From NCBI RefSeq assembly GCF_001428245.1, contig NZ_LMRV01000028.1, forward strand, positions 55,288 to 119,287: 64,000 nt of DNA. The letters are read 5' to 3'. This document shows, piece after piece, positions 17,751 to 25,658 of this stretch. Numbering within the stretch: the first letter of the stretch is position 1; the number at the start of each line of letters is the position of its first letter. The DNA comes from Paenibacillus sp. Soil522. Lineage in GTDB: Bacteria > Bacillota > Bacilli > Paenibacillales > Paenibacillaceae. Under the pieces are notes generated by a model. It was given only the letters and a program-made list of their open reading frames with translations, ran no database searches and had not been told where the DNA came from. Position numbers and translations under genes: made by a program.

Positions 17751-17810
17751 TTGCACTCCGCCTCTCAATAATAGGTCTAATATAATTTCAAAACAGGAAG
17801 ATTCCATCCG

Positions 17811-17861
17811 AAAAACGGCAATCACCCTCAAAGCGGCCGTTTTTTCAGTCTCTTTGAGGGT
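17811..17861. terminator. Bidirectional terminator formed by two interlocked inverted repeats
   Basis: Repeat A: AAAAACGGC (17811-17819) pairs with GCCGTTTTT (17836-17844). Repeat B: ACCCTCAAAG (17824-17833) pairs with CTTTGAGGGT (17852-17861). Because one arm of each lies in the loop of the other, the stems either compete or form a pseudoknot. On the minus strand A ends in a T run and should stop pepF transcripts; the symmetry allows plus-strand use too. Confidence 0.7.
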
Positions 17862-17890
17862 CGTAGATTGTCAAACTATTTTAAAAAATA

Positions 17891-19672
17891 TCAGTTTGTC
17901 ATGTCGATAAACTGATCAACATCAACCGCAGTCAGAGCAACGGCGTCCTGCCAAAAATCTTTCTCCTCCACATTTACGCCGAGATGCGCCTTAGCAAGCT
18001 CCTCAACGCTCATTCGACCGGTATCGCGAAGCAAGGCGACATATTGGTTTTTGAAATCCGGCCCTTCCTTCAACGCTTTGGCATAAATTCCCGCACTGAA
18101 CAAATAACCAAACGTATAAGGGAAGTTGTAGAAAGGCACGTCTGTTAAGTAGAAATGCAGCTTCGAAGCCCAGAAATGAGGGTGAACCTCGCCAAGCATA
18201 TCGCAATATGCTTCCCGCTGCGCCTCCTCCATTAAAGCATTAAGCTCTTCGACTGACATCAGGCCTTCGCTGCGGCGCGCATAGAAGCGGGTTTCGAATA
18301 AAAACCGGGCATGAATATTCATAAAGAAGGCTACAGACCGCTGGATTTTGTCCTCAAGCAGTCCAAGCTTCTCCTCGGGATCCGCTGCAGCCTTCATAGC
18401 GCGGTCAGATACGATCAGCTCTGCAAACGTAGAAGCCGTCTCCGCCACATTCATCGCATACTCTTGCGATAAGGCAGGCAAATCATTCATGACATGTTGA
18501 TGATACGCGTGACCAAGCTCATGGGCCAGCGTGGAGATGTTCGAGGCGGTACCCGAATAGGTCATGAAAATACGGGTTTGTCCGCTCTTCGGAAAAGCGG
18601 TACAGAAGCCGCCGGGGCGCTTGCCGGGACGATCCTCAGCCTCGATCCAGCCTTCACGGAAGGCCAGCTCTGCGAAGTCGGCCAGTTCAGGGCTGAACGT
18701 TCGGAACTGCTCTAAAATAAAAGCAGCCGCTTCATCATAAGGAATCGTTTTCGTCGCGGAGCCGACCGGCGCTTCGATATCATGCCAGTCAAGCTTGTCG
18801 ACGCCCAGCAGCTTAGCTTTGCGCTCAAGATAACGGACAAGCACCTGCTTGCTTTCTTGTATGGCAGACCACATCGCATTTAGCGTCGCTTCGCTCATGC
18901 GGTTTATTTGCAGCGGCTCCTTAAGCACAGATAGCCATCCGCGCTTCTCGTAAAGCTTCAAACGGAATCCGGAAATCCGGTTTAGCGTCTCAGCGCATAA
19001 ATCGGCTTGCGCCGACCACTCGCGCTCCCATTCTGCGAATGCTGCCTGGCGAATCCCGCGGTCCCCATCGGATAGCCGGTTATGCATTTGACCAGCGGAT
19101 AAAATGTTCTTCTCGCCGTCCTTGCCGGTATCGGTAAATTTCGCTCTTGATACGATCACGTTATAATAATCGCCCCAGCCATGGTAACCGTCCACTGCCA
19201 AATCTCCTGCGAGCGCCTCCAGCTCCGGAGCCATCTTTTGCTTTGCGAGCTCCCGGCGTTCAGTCAAATTAAAAGCTACCTCGGCAAGCTTCTCATGCTC
19301 AAGCAGCTTGGGCCACTCGTTATCATCAAGTCCGCGCAGTCTGTTATCGAAGCGGGTAAGTACGCCAAGAAACTTTGCCGCTAACGTTTTCACGCGATCG
19401 CCACGCGCATTAGCTGTGGTGTCCTTTACGTTTTGAGCCAATAAACAGGAGACGAACGACTCCGATTGGCGCAGTCTAATTAAGACGCTTTGGAGCAGCT
19501 CCGTCATGGCCCCGATTTCTGAAGCGGTACTGCTTCCTTCCTCTGAAAGCACGGCATCCAGCTTCACAATATCCTCGTCAATCCCTTTCAGCTCTTGCAG
19601 GAAAGCAGCCGAATTTGAGCCTCCCTCATAAAAAACGTCTAAATCCCAGCTTTGCGGATATCCCTTATTCAT
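17891..19672 (-). CDS. pepF: M3-family oligoendopeptidase F
   Basis: Cytoplasmic zinc metallopeptidase that trims oligopeptides. The HEXXH zinc motif is in STLAHELGHAYHQHVM, with the downstream Glu ligand in the NVAETASTFAELI segment, both conserved in PepF. Length 593 is normal. The start ATG 19672 is preceded by GGAGGAGAGG. Just upstream of that ribosome site sits a terminator-like hairpin (19695-19745), so expression may be attenuated. Divergent from the YycC-like gene; terminated by the hairpins at 17811-17861. Confidence 0.95.
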   Translation of the reverse strand: MNKGYPQSWDLDVFYEGGSNSAAFLQELKGIDEDIVKLDAVLSEEGSSTASEIGAMTELLQSVLIRLRQSESFVSCLLAQNVKDTTANARGDRVKTLAAKFLGVLTRFDNRLRGLDDNEWPKLLEHEKLAEVAFNLTERRELAKQKMAPELEALAGDLAVDGYHGWGDYYNVIVSRAKFTDTGKDGEKNILSAGQMHNRLSDGDRGIRQAAFAEWEREWSAQADLCAETLNRISGFRLKLYEKRGWLSVLKEPLQINRMSEATLNAMWSAIQESKQVLVRYLERKAKLLGVDKLDWHDIEAPVGSATKTIPYDEAAAFILEQFRTFSPELADFAELAFREGWIEAEDRPGKRPGGFCTAFPKSGQTRIFMTYSGTASNISTLAHELGHAYHQHVMNDLPALSQEYAMNVAETASTFAELIVSDRAMKAAADPEEKLGLLEDKIQRSVAFFMNIHARFLFETRFYARRSEGLMSVEELNALMEEAQREAYCDMLGEVHPHFWASKLHFYLTDVPFYNFPYTFGYLFSAGIYAKALKEGPDFKNQYVALLRDTGRMSVEELAKAHLGVNVEEKDFWQDAVALTAVDVDQFIDMTN

Positions 19673-19694
19673 CTGTTTCCATCCTCTCCTCCAT

Positions 19695-19745
19695 AAAAAA
19701 AAGCCGGGAAGCGTCCGCGTTTTTATTTGCGCAAACCTTCCCGGC
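19695..19745 (-). terminator. Terminator-like hairpin in the pepF leader (possible attenuator)
   Basis: Minus strand: GCCGGGAAG (19745-19737) pairs with CTTCCCGGC (19711-19703) and is followed directly by eight T and then the pepF ribosome site. A TATAAT box (GGATATAATT, minus strand) lies just upstream at about 19760, so a transcript from it would begin with this hairpin. No minus-strand gene ends just upstream that needs a terminator, hence the attenuator reading, which is inference. Confidence 0.6.
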
Positions 19746-19786
19746 GGTGTATAACTTAATTATATCCAGATTGGAGGAACTTCACC

Positions 19787-19957
19787 ATGTCTAAACCATT
19801 GCAAATTTCGGCCGATACGGCGGTTAAACTGTCCGAGCAGCTTGGCATACCGTTAGAGCACTTGATGCATATGCCTCGTCATATCCTGCTGCAGAAGCTG
19901 GCAGAACTTGCTAAGACCGATTCGCCAGCAGTACCCGAGAGCGAAGAAAAATCATGA
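19787..19957 (+). CDS. yycC: YycC-like small protein
   Basis: 56 residues: MSKPLQISADTAVKLSEQLG, then IPLEHLMHMPRHILLQKLAELAK and a short acidic tail. The middle matches my memory of the YycC family (B. subtilis YycC), which has no known function; the helical, HTH-like N-terminal half could be a small binding domain. TTGGAGGAAC gives a good ribosome site 8 bases upstream. The stop overlaps the next start as ATGA, so the pair is coupled. Confidence 0.75.
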   Translation: MSKPLQISADTAVKLSEQLGIPLEHLMHMPRHILLQKLAELAKTDSPAVPESEEKS

Positions 19958-20196
19958 TTCCGTTCGAAAAAGCATGGCCTTATGACCTTATTATGGGTGA
20001 TCTCTATGTATCAAGCTGTCCGTTTTGCCAAACAGACAATGTGCTGCTTCCCGTAAAGCCAGCAGAAATTCAGGACATTCAGCAAGGCATGAAACGATTG
20101 CTCGTCTTTCCGTGCTGCCGGAATAAAGTGACCATTGTTGACGCAGACCGGGATTACTTGCTGACCGACCGCGTTCTCAGGAAAAAAATCCACTAA
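19954..20196 (+). CDS. Small Cys-containing protein of unknown function
   Basis: 80 residues. Four cysteines, CPFC at 22-25 and PCCR at 54-55, could bind zinc or a disulfide pair. The rest (EIQDIQQGMKRLLVFPCC and VTIVDADRDYLLTDRVLRKK) looks like a small alpha/beta domain. I do not recognise a family. It is translationally coupled to the YycC-like gene (ATGA overlap) and its stop overlaps by a few bases the stop of the convergent DUF2225 gene. No terminator is seen on this side. Confidence 0.65.
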   Translation: MIPFEKAWPYDLIMGDLYVSSCPFCQTDNVLLPVKPAEIQDIQQGMKRLLVFPCCRNKVTIVDADRDYLLTDRVLRKKIH

Positions 20197-20926
20197 GCGG
20201 AAGTAGAAATCGTTTGCTCAGACATGACCGGGCTGTCACCCTGAGATGTGTCGCCGGATGCGTTTACCGATCTGGCTTCCGTTTCCTCGCGGATAAGCTG
20301 CCATTGCTCGCGGCTGGCGCGAATTATCGCGGCATCAACGATTTTCTTGTCGTTTACGACGCGGGAGAACCACCGTACAGCATCGTTCCATTCACCGATT
20401 CGACGATTCAGCTCTCCGATCAGATACATCAGCTTTGCGTTGTTAAGCGCAACTCCCTCAACCTCGTAAACCCGTATGTATGCCTGCAGGGCAAACTGCA
20501 GAAACCGTTTTTCGTCATTGTGATTCTCTTCATAACGGAATAACCAAGCAATATGATGCAAAATCCCTGCAATCACGCGGTCTTTCTCGCCTATCGCCTG
20601 CGCGGAGAGAAGCGCTAGCTTGTAGCTGGCCATTGCTTGTTTCGCGCTTCGCACACCGCAATAATCCTGATTTTCCCAGTGGATTTTTCGTGGTACTGCT
20701 TTTTTTGTTGATCGTTCAACCGCTCCATACCATTCTCAGTCGAGGCAAAGCCGCAATTTGGACAAACCCGGACAACATAAAAGTCAGGGTTTACTTCCGG
20801 TTTATAGTAACCGCAAAAGTCAGTATCCGTTTTAACCGCTCTTTTGAAGCTAGGTCTAACTCGCGATGTCATAAACGTAAATTCACAGCAAATGCATTTG
20901 ATTTTAGATTGGTAGAGTGGTTCCAT
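20193..20926 (-). pseudogene. DUF2225 protein gene split by a one-base frameshift
   Basis: DUF2225 proteins (about 230 residues) start with a zinc-ribbon-like part and continue as a TPR-like helical domain. Both halves are here but in different frames. The first frame (start ATG 20926, GAGGAG upstream) gives EPLYQSKIKCICCEFTF, then VRVCPNCGFASTEN and ends soon after QQKKQYHEK. The second frame resumes IHWENQDYCGVRSAKQAM, then SYKLALLSAQAIGEKDRVIA and ISGELNRR-type repeats (MYLIGELNRRIGEW). Adding one A to the run of five at about 20675-20690 joins them perfectly. No standard -1 slippery heptamer is in phase there, so a real deletion or a sequencing slip in a homopolymer is likelier than programmed frameshifting. 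Confidence 0.8.
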
Positions 20927-20931
20927 TAGGA

Positions 20932-21321
20932 TCACGTCTCCTCTTCAGATGTATTCACAAAGTGGTGTGCAGGTCCGGTTAGTCTGTCTATAACAATCTT
21001 TTGCAGCGTTTCATCTATTCCAACCTCTTGCAGTGCTCTGCGCATGCAGTCCAGCCACGCTCCCGCACGCTCAGGGGTAATTGCAAAGGGTAAATGCCTG
21101 GCCCGCATCATCGGATGCCCATACTTATCGGAGTATAGCGAGGGACCTCCGAAAAACTGGGTCAAAAATAAATATTGCTTCTCAATGACAGGATCAATGT
21201 CCGGCGGGAATAAGGGCCCGAGTAACGGATGAGCTTGTACCTTTGGATAGAAGGATTCAACAATTAGCCTTAAAGTCTCAGCTCCGCCTAACGCTTCATA
21301 AAGGCTTATATTCCTATTCAT
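20932..21321 (-). CDS. yjbI: Group II truncated hemoglobin
   Basis: Small 2-on-2 globin binding heme and O2/NO. The 129-residue form from ATG 21321 contains LYEALGGAETLRLIVESFY, PLLGPLFPPDI and the heme pocket HPMMRARHLPFAI with the proximal His, as in B. subtilis YjbI. An earlier in-frame ATG at 21339 is possible; GGAG lies 12 bases from 21321, so the start is not certain. The stop is followed within a few bases by the DUF2225 gene, making a likely two-gene operon. Role probably in oxidative or nitrosative stress; that is family knowledge. Confidence 0.9.
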   Translation of the reverse strand: MNRNISLYEALGGAETLRLIVESFYPKVQAHPLLGPLFPPDIDPVIEKQYLFLTQFFGGPSLYSDKYGHPMMRARHLPFAITPERAGAWLDCMRRALQEVGIDETLQKIVIDRLTGPAHHFVNTSEEET

Positions 21322-21387
21322 CGTCAAAATCATCTCCATATTGTAGGTATTTAGTATTATATCACAAATTTTTTTTTTGCAGGAAAC

Positions 21388-21420
21388 AAAAAAAAGCCCG
21401 TAGCGTTCTCATACGGGCTT
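21388..21420 (-). terminator. Terminator after the 32-codon membrane peptide gene
   Basis: Minus strand: AAGCCCGTA pairs with TACGGGCTT (arms 21412-21420 and 21394-21402), followed by eight T. It lies 24 bases past the stop codon of the small gene and upstream of the globin gene, so it defines a separate short transcript. Confidence 0.88.
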
Positions 21421-21443
21421 CATCATATAGTTCGTTTTACCCA

Positions 21444-21542
21444 TCAACCCTCATAGTCCTCTTCCCCAGGCGCTGTAAGAGATTCTCGAATGACATAGAC
21501 GAAAGCACATACCAAGATGCCAGCGATTATACTCATACTCAT
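21444..21542 (-). CDS. 32-residue single-span membrane peptide
   Basis: ATG 21542 is preceded by TTGGAG. The product starts MSMSIIAGILVCAFVYVIRE and ends in an acidic tail (SLTAPGEEDYEG). It has one membrane span of about 16 residues and a cytoplasm- or outside-facing acid tail. An extended -10 (TGGTACAAT, minus strand, 21570-21575) lies upstream and a strong terminator follows (21388-21420), so it has its own transcription unit of about 180 bases. I do not know a family for it; similar small membrane proteins often modulate a larger membrane complex. An alternative start is ATG 21536. Confidence 0.6.
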   Translation of the reverse strand: MSMSIIAGILVCAFVYVIRESLTAPGEEDYEG

Positions 21543-21580
21543 CACTCCAACCATTTCAAAGGTAAATCTATTGTACCATA

Positions 21581-21605
21581 AAAAATGCAGGAATCCAGCA
21601 TTTTT
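21581..21605. repeat. 8-bp inverted repeat at the promoter of the small membrane peptide gene
   Basis: AAAAATGC (21581-21588) pairs with GCATTTTT (21598-21605), 9-base loop. It covers the -35 side of the extended -10 at 21570-21575. It could be an operator or a weak plus-strand terminator. Confidence 0.4.
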
Positions 21606-21755
21606 GGAAGCGGTTTCTTTATCAAATAATAATTATTTTTAATCGGGGGCAAGTGATGGATGTTCCACTAACGTCATATACGTGTAGGAGGGGTTGTACC
21701 TGATCGTTTTTTTGCTCTTGCATATCCCATTTAAATAAATGAGGAGGCGGTCTTT

Positions 21756-22832
21756 ATGCTGCGCGCTTTCGTTCATCCGTTATCCATAACCGCCCTTGGC
21801 GCACTAATAATTGTGCTGCTAATGACCGTTTTTCCGACCGAAACGCTGCACTCCTCGCTTCGCGGTCTCTCTATCTGGTGGCAGGTGCTTTTCCCGGCAT
21901 TATTCCCTTTTTTCGTCATCTCGGAGATACTGCTCGGATTCGGTATCGTACATTTTTTCGGCAAGCTGCTGGATCCGTTTATGAGGCCTTTATTTCGGCT
22001 TCCCGGCATAGGCGGCTTTGTCGTTACAATGGGTTACATTTCCGGATATCCGGTAGGCGCGCGTCTAACGGCCCAGCTCTGGGAGCAGCGGCTCATCAAT
22101 CGGACGGAGGGCGAGCGGTTAGTTGCTTTTACAACGACGTCTGATCCTATTTTCCTAATCGGGGCCGTTTCGGTCGGCTTCTTTCAAAACGCGGCGCTTG
22201 CGCCAGTGCTTGCTGCGGCTCACTATGGCGGCGGACTGATTATCGGCTTCCTCATGCGCTTCCACGATCGTCATGCGCCGCTGTCCGCTGTTAAAAAAAG
22301 CATCGATATCGCAGGCGGACTAAAAAAACGCCGTCCTTCGCGAATAGCCGAAGCGCTCAAGGCGATGCATGAGGCCCGCTTGCTTGATGGCCGAGGACTC
22401 GGAAGGCTGCTTCAGGATTCCGTCCAATCGGCGCTTCGGCTTATGATTGTCGTTGGCGGGTTAGTCGTTTTTTTCTCCGTCGTCATGGAGATGCTTACTC
22501 ATGCCGGTATCGTTGAAGCACTGGCTGAAGCGCTCCGATATTGGTTCGGCTTAATCGGACTGCCAAAGCCGCTGGCGGATGCTGGCATATTCGGCTTGTT
22601 CGAGGTAACGCTTGGCGCCCGCGCAGCAGGCACAGCGGGCACGGGGCTCATGCATCAAGCCGCGCTTGCCGCCTGGGTGCTGTCATGGGGCGGCTTGTCG
22701 GTTCATGCACAAATCGCAAGCCTGCTCAGCAGAACCGATTTGCGTTATCGTCCCTTTTTTCTGGCCAGACTGCTGCACAGCTTTATTGCGATGGCGCTTG
22801 TTTACTTGCTTTGGGGCTGGCTGAGCCCCTAA
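21756..22832 (+). CDS. ylbJ: Sporulation integral membrane protein YlbJ
   Basis: 358 residues with about eight membrane spans. The conserved YlbJ segments LSIWWQVLFPALFPFFVISEIL and FVVTMGYISGYPVGARLTAQLWE, then TTSDPIFLIGAVSVGFF, are clear. In B. subtilis ylbJ is sigma-E dependent and needed for full spore wall/cortex formation. The ribosome site GAGGAGGCGG lies 8 bases before ATG 21756. I could not assign a sigma-E promoter with confidence. It is followed by nadK after 89 bases. Confidence 0.92.
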   Translation: MLRAFVHPLSITALGALIIVLLMTVFPTETLHSSLRGLSIWWQVLFPALFPFFVISEILLGFGIVHFFGKLLDPFMRPLFRLPGIGGFVVTMGYISGYPVGARLTAQLWEQRLINRTEGERLVAFTTTSDPIFLIGAVSVGFFQNAALAPVLAAAHYGGGLIIGFLMRFHDRHAPLSAVKKSIDIAGGLKKRRPSRIAEALKAMHEARLLDGRGLGRLLQDSVQSALRLMIVVGGLVVFFSVVMEMLTHAGIVEALAEALRYWFGLIGLPKPLADAGIFGLFEVTLGARAAGTAGTGLMHQAALAAWVLSWGGLSVHAQIASLLSRTDLRYRPFFLARLLHSFIAMALVYLLWGWLSP

Positions 22833-22921
22833 TTCCCTCCCAAGAGCGTGATGCTCATTGAATTTAATAGCAATTTCCTTTATCATCTTAAGTACTATGG
22901 AGATCGGAAGGAGATTTACCT

Positions 22922-23719
22922 TTGAAGTATGCGGTTATTGATCGAGGCGATTCTTTATCCAGAACGTTAGCAGAGAAATTTCATACATTAGCTGCAGAGC
23001 GCGGCTTCACAAGGAATGATGAAGCGCCGGAAATTGTCATTTCCATCGGGGGAGACGGAACGCTTCTGCTAGCCTTTCATAAGTACGTAGATCAAATTAC
23101 GAATGTCGCATTTGTCGGCGTACATACAGGCCATCTCGGCTTCTATGCCGACTGGCAGGCAGACGAGCTTGAGGAGCTAGTATCGATGATGGCTCAAGAA
23201 ACGCCAAGAATAGTCAGATACCCGCTTGCGGAGATTGAGCTTGAGACGCCGACAGAATCCCGCCATTACTTAGCCTTAAATGAATTTACGCTCAAGGGCG
23301 TAGATGGAACACTTGTCGCTCAAATTAACATTAATGATGAGATGTTCGAAATGTTCCGCGGCGACGGTATCGTGATCTCTACCCCTTCGGGGAGCACCGC
23401 GTATAACAAAAGTTTAGGCGGCGCCATCGTCCATCCGTCGATAGAATCGCTGCAAATCGCGGAAATCGCATCGATCAACAATCGCGTGTACCGTACACTC
23501 GGATCATCCGTGCTGCTGCCGCAGCATCATCATTGCGATATCCTTTCCAAAAAAGAGCAGCGGCTCCAGCTCACAATCGACCATCTCAGCATCACGCGAA
23601 TCGACATTCGCTCCATACGCTGCAACGTATCCAGCCGCAAGGTCAGCTTTGCCCGCTATCGTCCGTTTCCTTTCTGGAACCGGGTACGGGAAGCATTCCT
23701 TGGCTACGACGTTCGATAA
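22922..23719 (+). CDS. nadK: NAD kinase
   Basis: Phosphorylates NAD to NADP. The GGDGT catalytic motif is at residues 43-47 (VISIGGDGTLLLAF) and the second glycine-rich motif is STPSGSTAYNKSLGGAIVHP at about 157. Length 265 is usual for the Bacillus-type short enzyme. The start is TTG 22922, supported by GGAAGGAGA 8 bases upstream. A strong bidirectional terminator follows at 23746-23788, shared with the convergent yutD gene. Confidence 0.95.
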   Translation: MKYAVIDRGDSLSRTLAEKFHTLAAERGFTRNDEAPEIVISIGGDGTLLLAFHKYVDQITNVAFVGVHTGHLGFYADWQADELEELVSMMAQETPRIVRYPLAEIELETPTESRHYLALNEFTLKGVDGTLVAQININDEMFEMFRGDGIVISTPSGSTAYNKSLGGAIVHPSIESLQIAEIASINNRVYRTLGSSVLLPQHHHCDILSKKEQRLQLTIDHLSITRIDIRSIRCNVSSRKVSFARYRPFPFWNRVREAFLGYDVR

Positions 23720-23745
23720 GAAATTTGCCCGTTAATGCCAAAAAG

Positions 23746-23788
23746 AAAGACACGGAAGCGCCAATTACAGGCGCCCCGTGTCTTTTTT
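23746..23788. terminator. Terminator between nadK and yutD
   Basis: AAAGACACGG pairs with CCGTGTCTTT, inner stem GCGCC/GGCGC, with a run of six T on the plus side and A-rich sequence before it. The yutD stop codon at 23765 falls inside the hairpin. Confidence 0.85.
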
Positions 23789-24493
23789 GTTTGGTCGATT
23801 CGTTTCGGCAGAAGCGGCTGCGGTTTCACCGGCTGCAAGCCGAAACGGTTTTTTGCCGCGGTGATCGTTGCCCTTATAGCCGCCCTTGCGCTGCTGATGC
23901 TCACGCTTCCCGCTGCCCGGCTGTTCACCGCTGCTCCGGCCTTCTGAAGCAGCAGAGCTGTCGCTGCCGCCCTTATTTTCATGATTACTGCGATTAGCGC
24001 TTCTATGGCGATTTTCCCTAGTGTGATTGCGGTTATGCTTCTCATGCGGTGGCGAAGAAATACCATCCCTTGCACTCGCAACCTCATCATCCTCTGCATC
24101 CGCACCCTCGGAAACCTCCACTAAGCCGGCAGCTGCCGCAAGGAGATCAGCCGCTTCAATACGAGGGCGATGATCGTCCGCGTCCAAATCATAGTCGTCT
24201 GGCTCCCGCTTCGTGCTTTGCGTTTTTTCAAGAATGAAATAAGCACAGCCAAAATTGCAATATTCATTGATGTAATCCGGCATGCCTGATAAGTTGCTTT
24301 CCTTCGTTGCCTTCTGATGATTATCGCGGAAAAAACCTTTCAATCGAAGCTGACTATAGCCCCAATCGCCGACGATAAAATCATAACGCTCCAACACTTC
24401 GCTGTATCGGTCGCGAAACGCTTCAGGATTCCAGCCGTTTCTATTTTCTTGTACAATTTCGTATGATTTTCCGCCGATATGAATTAAAGCCAT
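23765..24493 (-). CDS. yutD: YutD-domain protein with long disordered tail
   Basis: The N-terminal ~105 residues (MALIHIGGKSYEIVQENRNG, then DRYSEVLERYDFIVGDWGYSQLRLKGFF and YINEYCNFGCAYFILEK) are the YutD domain (DUF1027), of unknown function. The following ~135 residues are low complexity, rich in H, N, R, S, G and E, and predicted disordered; B. subtilis YutD lacks such a tail. The start is set at ATG 24493 with GAGGTGGAG upstream; an earlier in-frame ATG at 24538 would overlap the lipA end. It lies 26 bases downstream of lipA, as in Bacillus. Confidence 0.85.
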   Translation of the reverse strand: MALIHIGGKSYEIVQENRNGWNPEAFRDRYSEVLERYDFIVGDWGYSQLRLKGFFRDNHQKATKESNLSGMPDYINEYCNFGCAYFILEKTQSTKREPDDYDLDADDHRPRIEAADLLAAAAGLVEVSEGADAEDDEVASARDGISSPPHEKHNRNHTRENRHRSANRSNHENKGGSDSSAASEGRSSGEQPGSGKREHQQRKGGYKGNDHRGKKPFRLAAGETAAASAETNRPNKKDTGRL

Positions 24494-24519
24494 ATTCTCC
24501 ACCTCATCTTGAGCGTCAG

Positions 24520-25464
24520 TTACATGCTGCTTGAGCAAGCACCGGAGGAAGCCTCACGGTTAAATCCTGCCTCTTCGGTATCTGCAGCAATCGCTGCGTG
24601 TGCCGAATCGGTTTGCTCATGCGCATGATAAGAGCTGCGTACTAACGGTGCGGATTCTACATGTCTGAAACCGCGCTTCAGCCCTTCTTCTTTTAATTTT
24701 GCAAATTCATCCGGGTGGACATAACGTACGATCGGCAGATGGTTAGGCGACGGCTGCAAATATTGACCTAATGTCAAAATATTTACATCATTAGCCCGCA
24801 GATCATCCATCGTCTGTAAAATTTCATCCCATTCCTCGCCCACGCCTAGCATGATGCTTGATTTGGTAGGAATTTTCGGTTTCATTTCTTTGGCGCGTTT
24901 AAGAAGCTCCATGGTACGGCTGTATTTCGCTCTCGCGCGGACGCGATCCGAAAGCCGCTCTACTGTCTCTACATTATGATTCAATATGTCAGGGTTAGCA
25001 TCCATTACGATCTGAAGCGCATCCTTATTGCCCAGGAAGTCAGGAATAAGCACCTCAACACGGCAAAACGGCATCCGTTTGCGAATTGCATGAACCGTAG
25101 CTGCAAAAATCGATGCTCCGCCATCTTTGAGATCGTCGCGCGCTACCGAAGTAACGACGCAGTGCTGCAAGCCCATTTGTTCAGCGGCTTCCGCTACCCG
25201 TTCCGGTTCATCCAAATCAAGCTCAGTCGGCATACCGGTCTTAACCGCGCAGAAACGGCAAGCGCGCGTGCAAATATCGCCCAAAATCATAAATGTAGCC
25301 GTGCGGTTCGCCCAGCATTCATATATGTTTGGGCAGCGAGCTTCCTCGCAAACCGTATGAAGCGTTTTTGATCGCATCATATTTTTAATTTCGGCAAAGT
25401 TACCGTCTGTCGCAAGCTTTATTCGAAGCCAATCAGGCTTTTTGAGTGTTTCCTGTTGTTTCAT
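24520..25464 (-). CDS. lipA: Lipoyl synthase
   Basis: Radical SAM enzyme inserting two sulfurs into octanoyl groups of E2/H proteins. The auxiliary cluster motif [12 protein letters not shown] and the radical SAM motif CTRACRFC are both intact, as is the C-terminal RSSYHA serine. Start ATG 25464 with GGCAGG upstream gives 314 residues; an in-frame extension to 25620 has no family match. The C-terminus carries ~25 extra residues ending GACSSSM. An extended -10 (TGTTATAAT, minus strand, 25516-25521) gives a likely promoter. Divergent from lytH. Confidence 0.95.
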   Translation of the reverse strand: MKQQETLKKPDWLRIKLATDGNFAEIKNMMRSKTLHTVCEEARCPNIYECWANRTATFMILGDICTRACRFCAVKTGMPTELDLDEPERVAEAAEQMGLQHCVVTSVARDDLKDGGASIFAATVHAIRKRMPFCRVEVLIPDFLGNKDALQIVMDANPDILNHNVETVERLSDRVRARAKYSRTMELLKRAKEMKPKIPTKSSIMLGVGEEWDEILQTMDDLRANDVNILTLGQYLQPSPNHLPIVRYVHPDEFAKLKEEGLKRGFRHVESAPLVRSSYHAHEQTDSAHAAIAADTEEAGFNREASSGACSSSM

Positions 25465-25658
25465 ATAAGATAACCTGCCTTCAAGTTCATTTATAATTCC
25501 TAAACTCATGGGGTTATTATAACATGTTTCACAAAAAAATAGCACTTTCTCAGGTTTTCGTTTCCATTGTTGCAACCGACTTTCTCCGCCGCGCATAAAA
25601 ACCGATGACTTGCAAAACATAACGTTATAACCGTCATGCTTTTGGAAGGGTGAGACGT

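Noticed and set aside
20660..20720. Programmed -1 frameshifting in the DUF2225 gene
   Set aside because: No X_XXY_YYZ heptamer in the right phase and no clear downstream stem; a base deletion or sequencing slip explains it more simply.
21640..21755. Sigma-E promoter for ylbJ
   Set aside because: CATATACG is only a partial match to the -10 and no suitable -35 is at the right distance.
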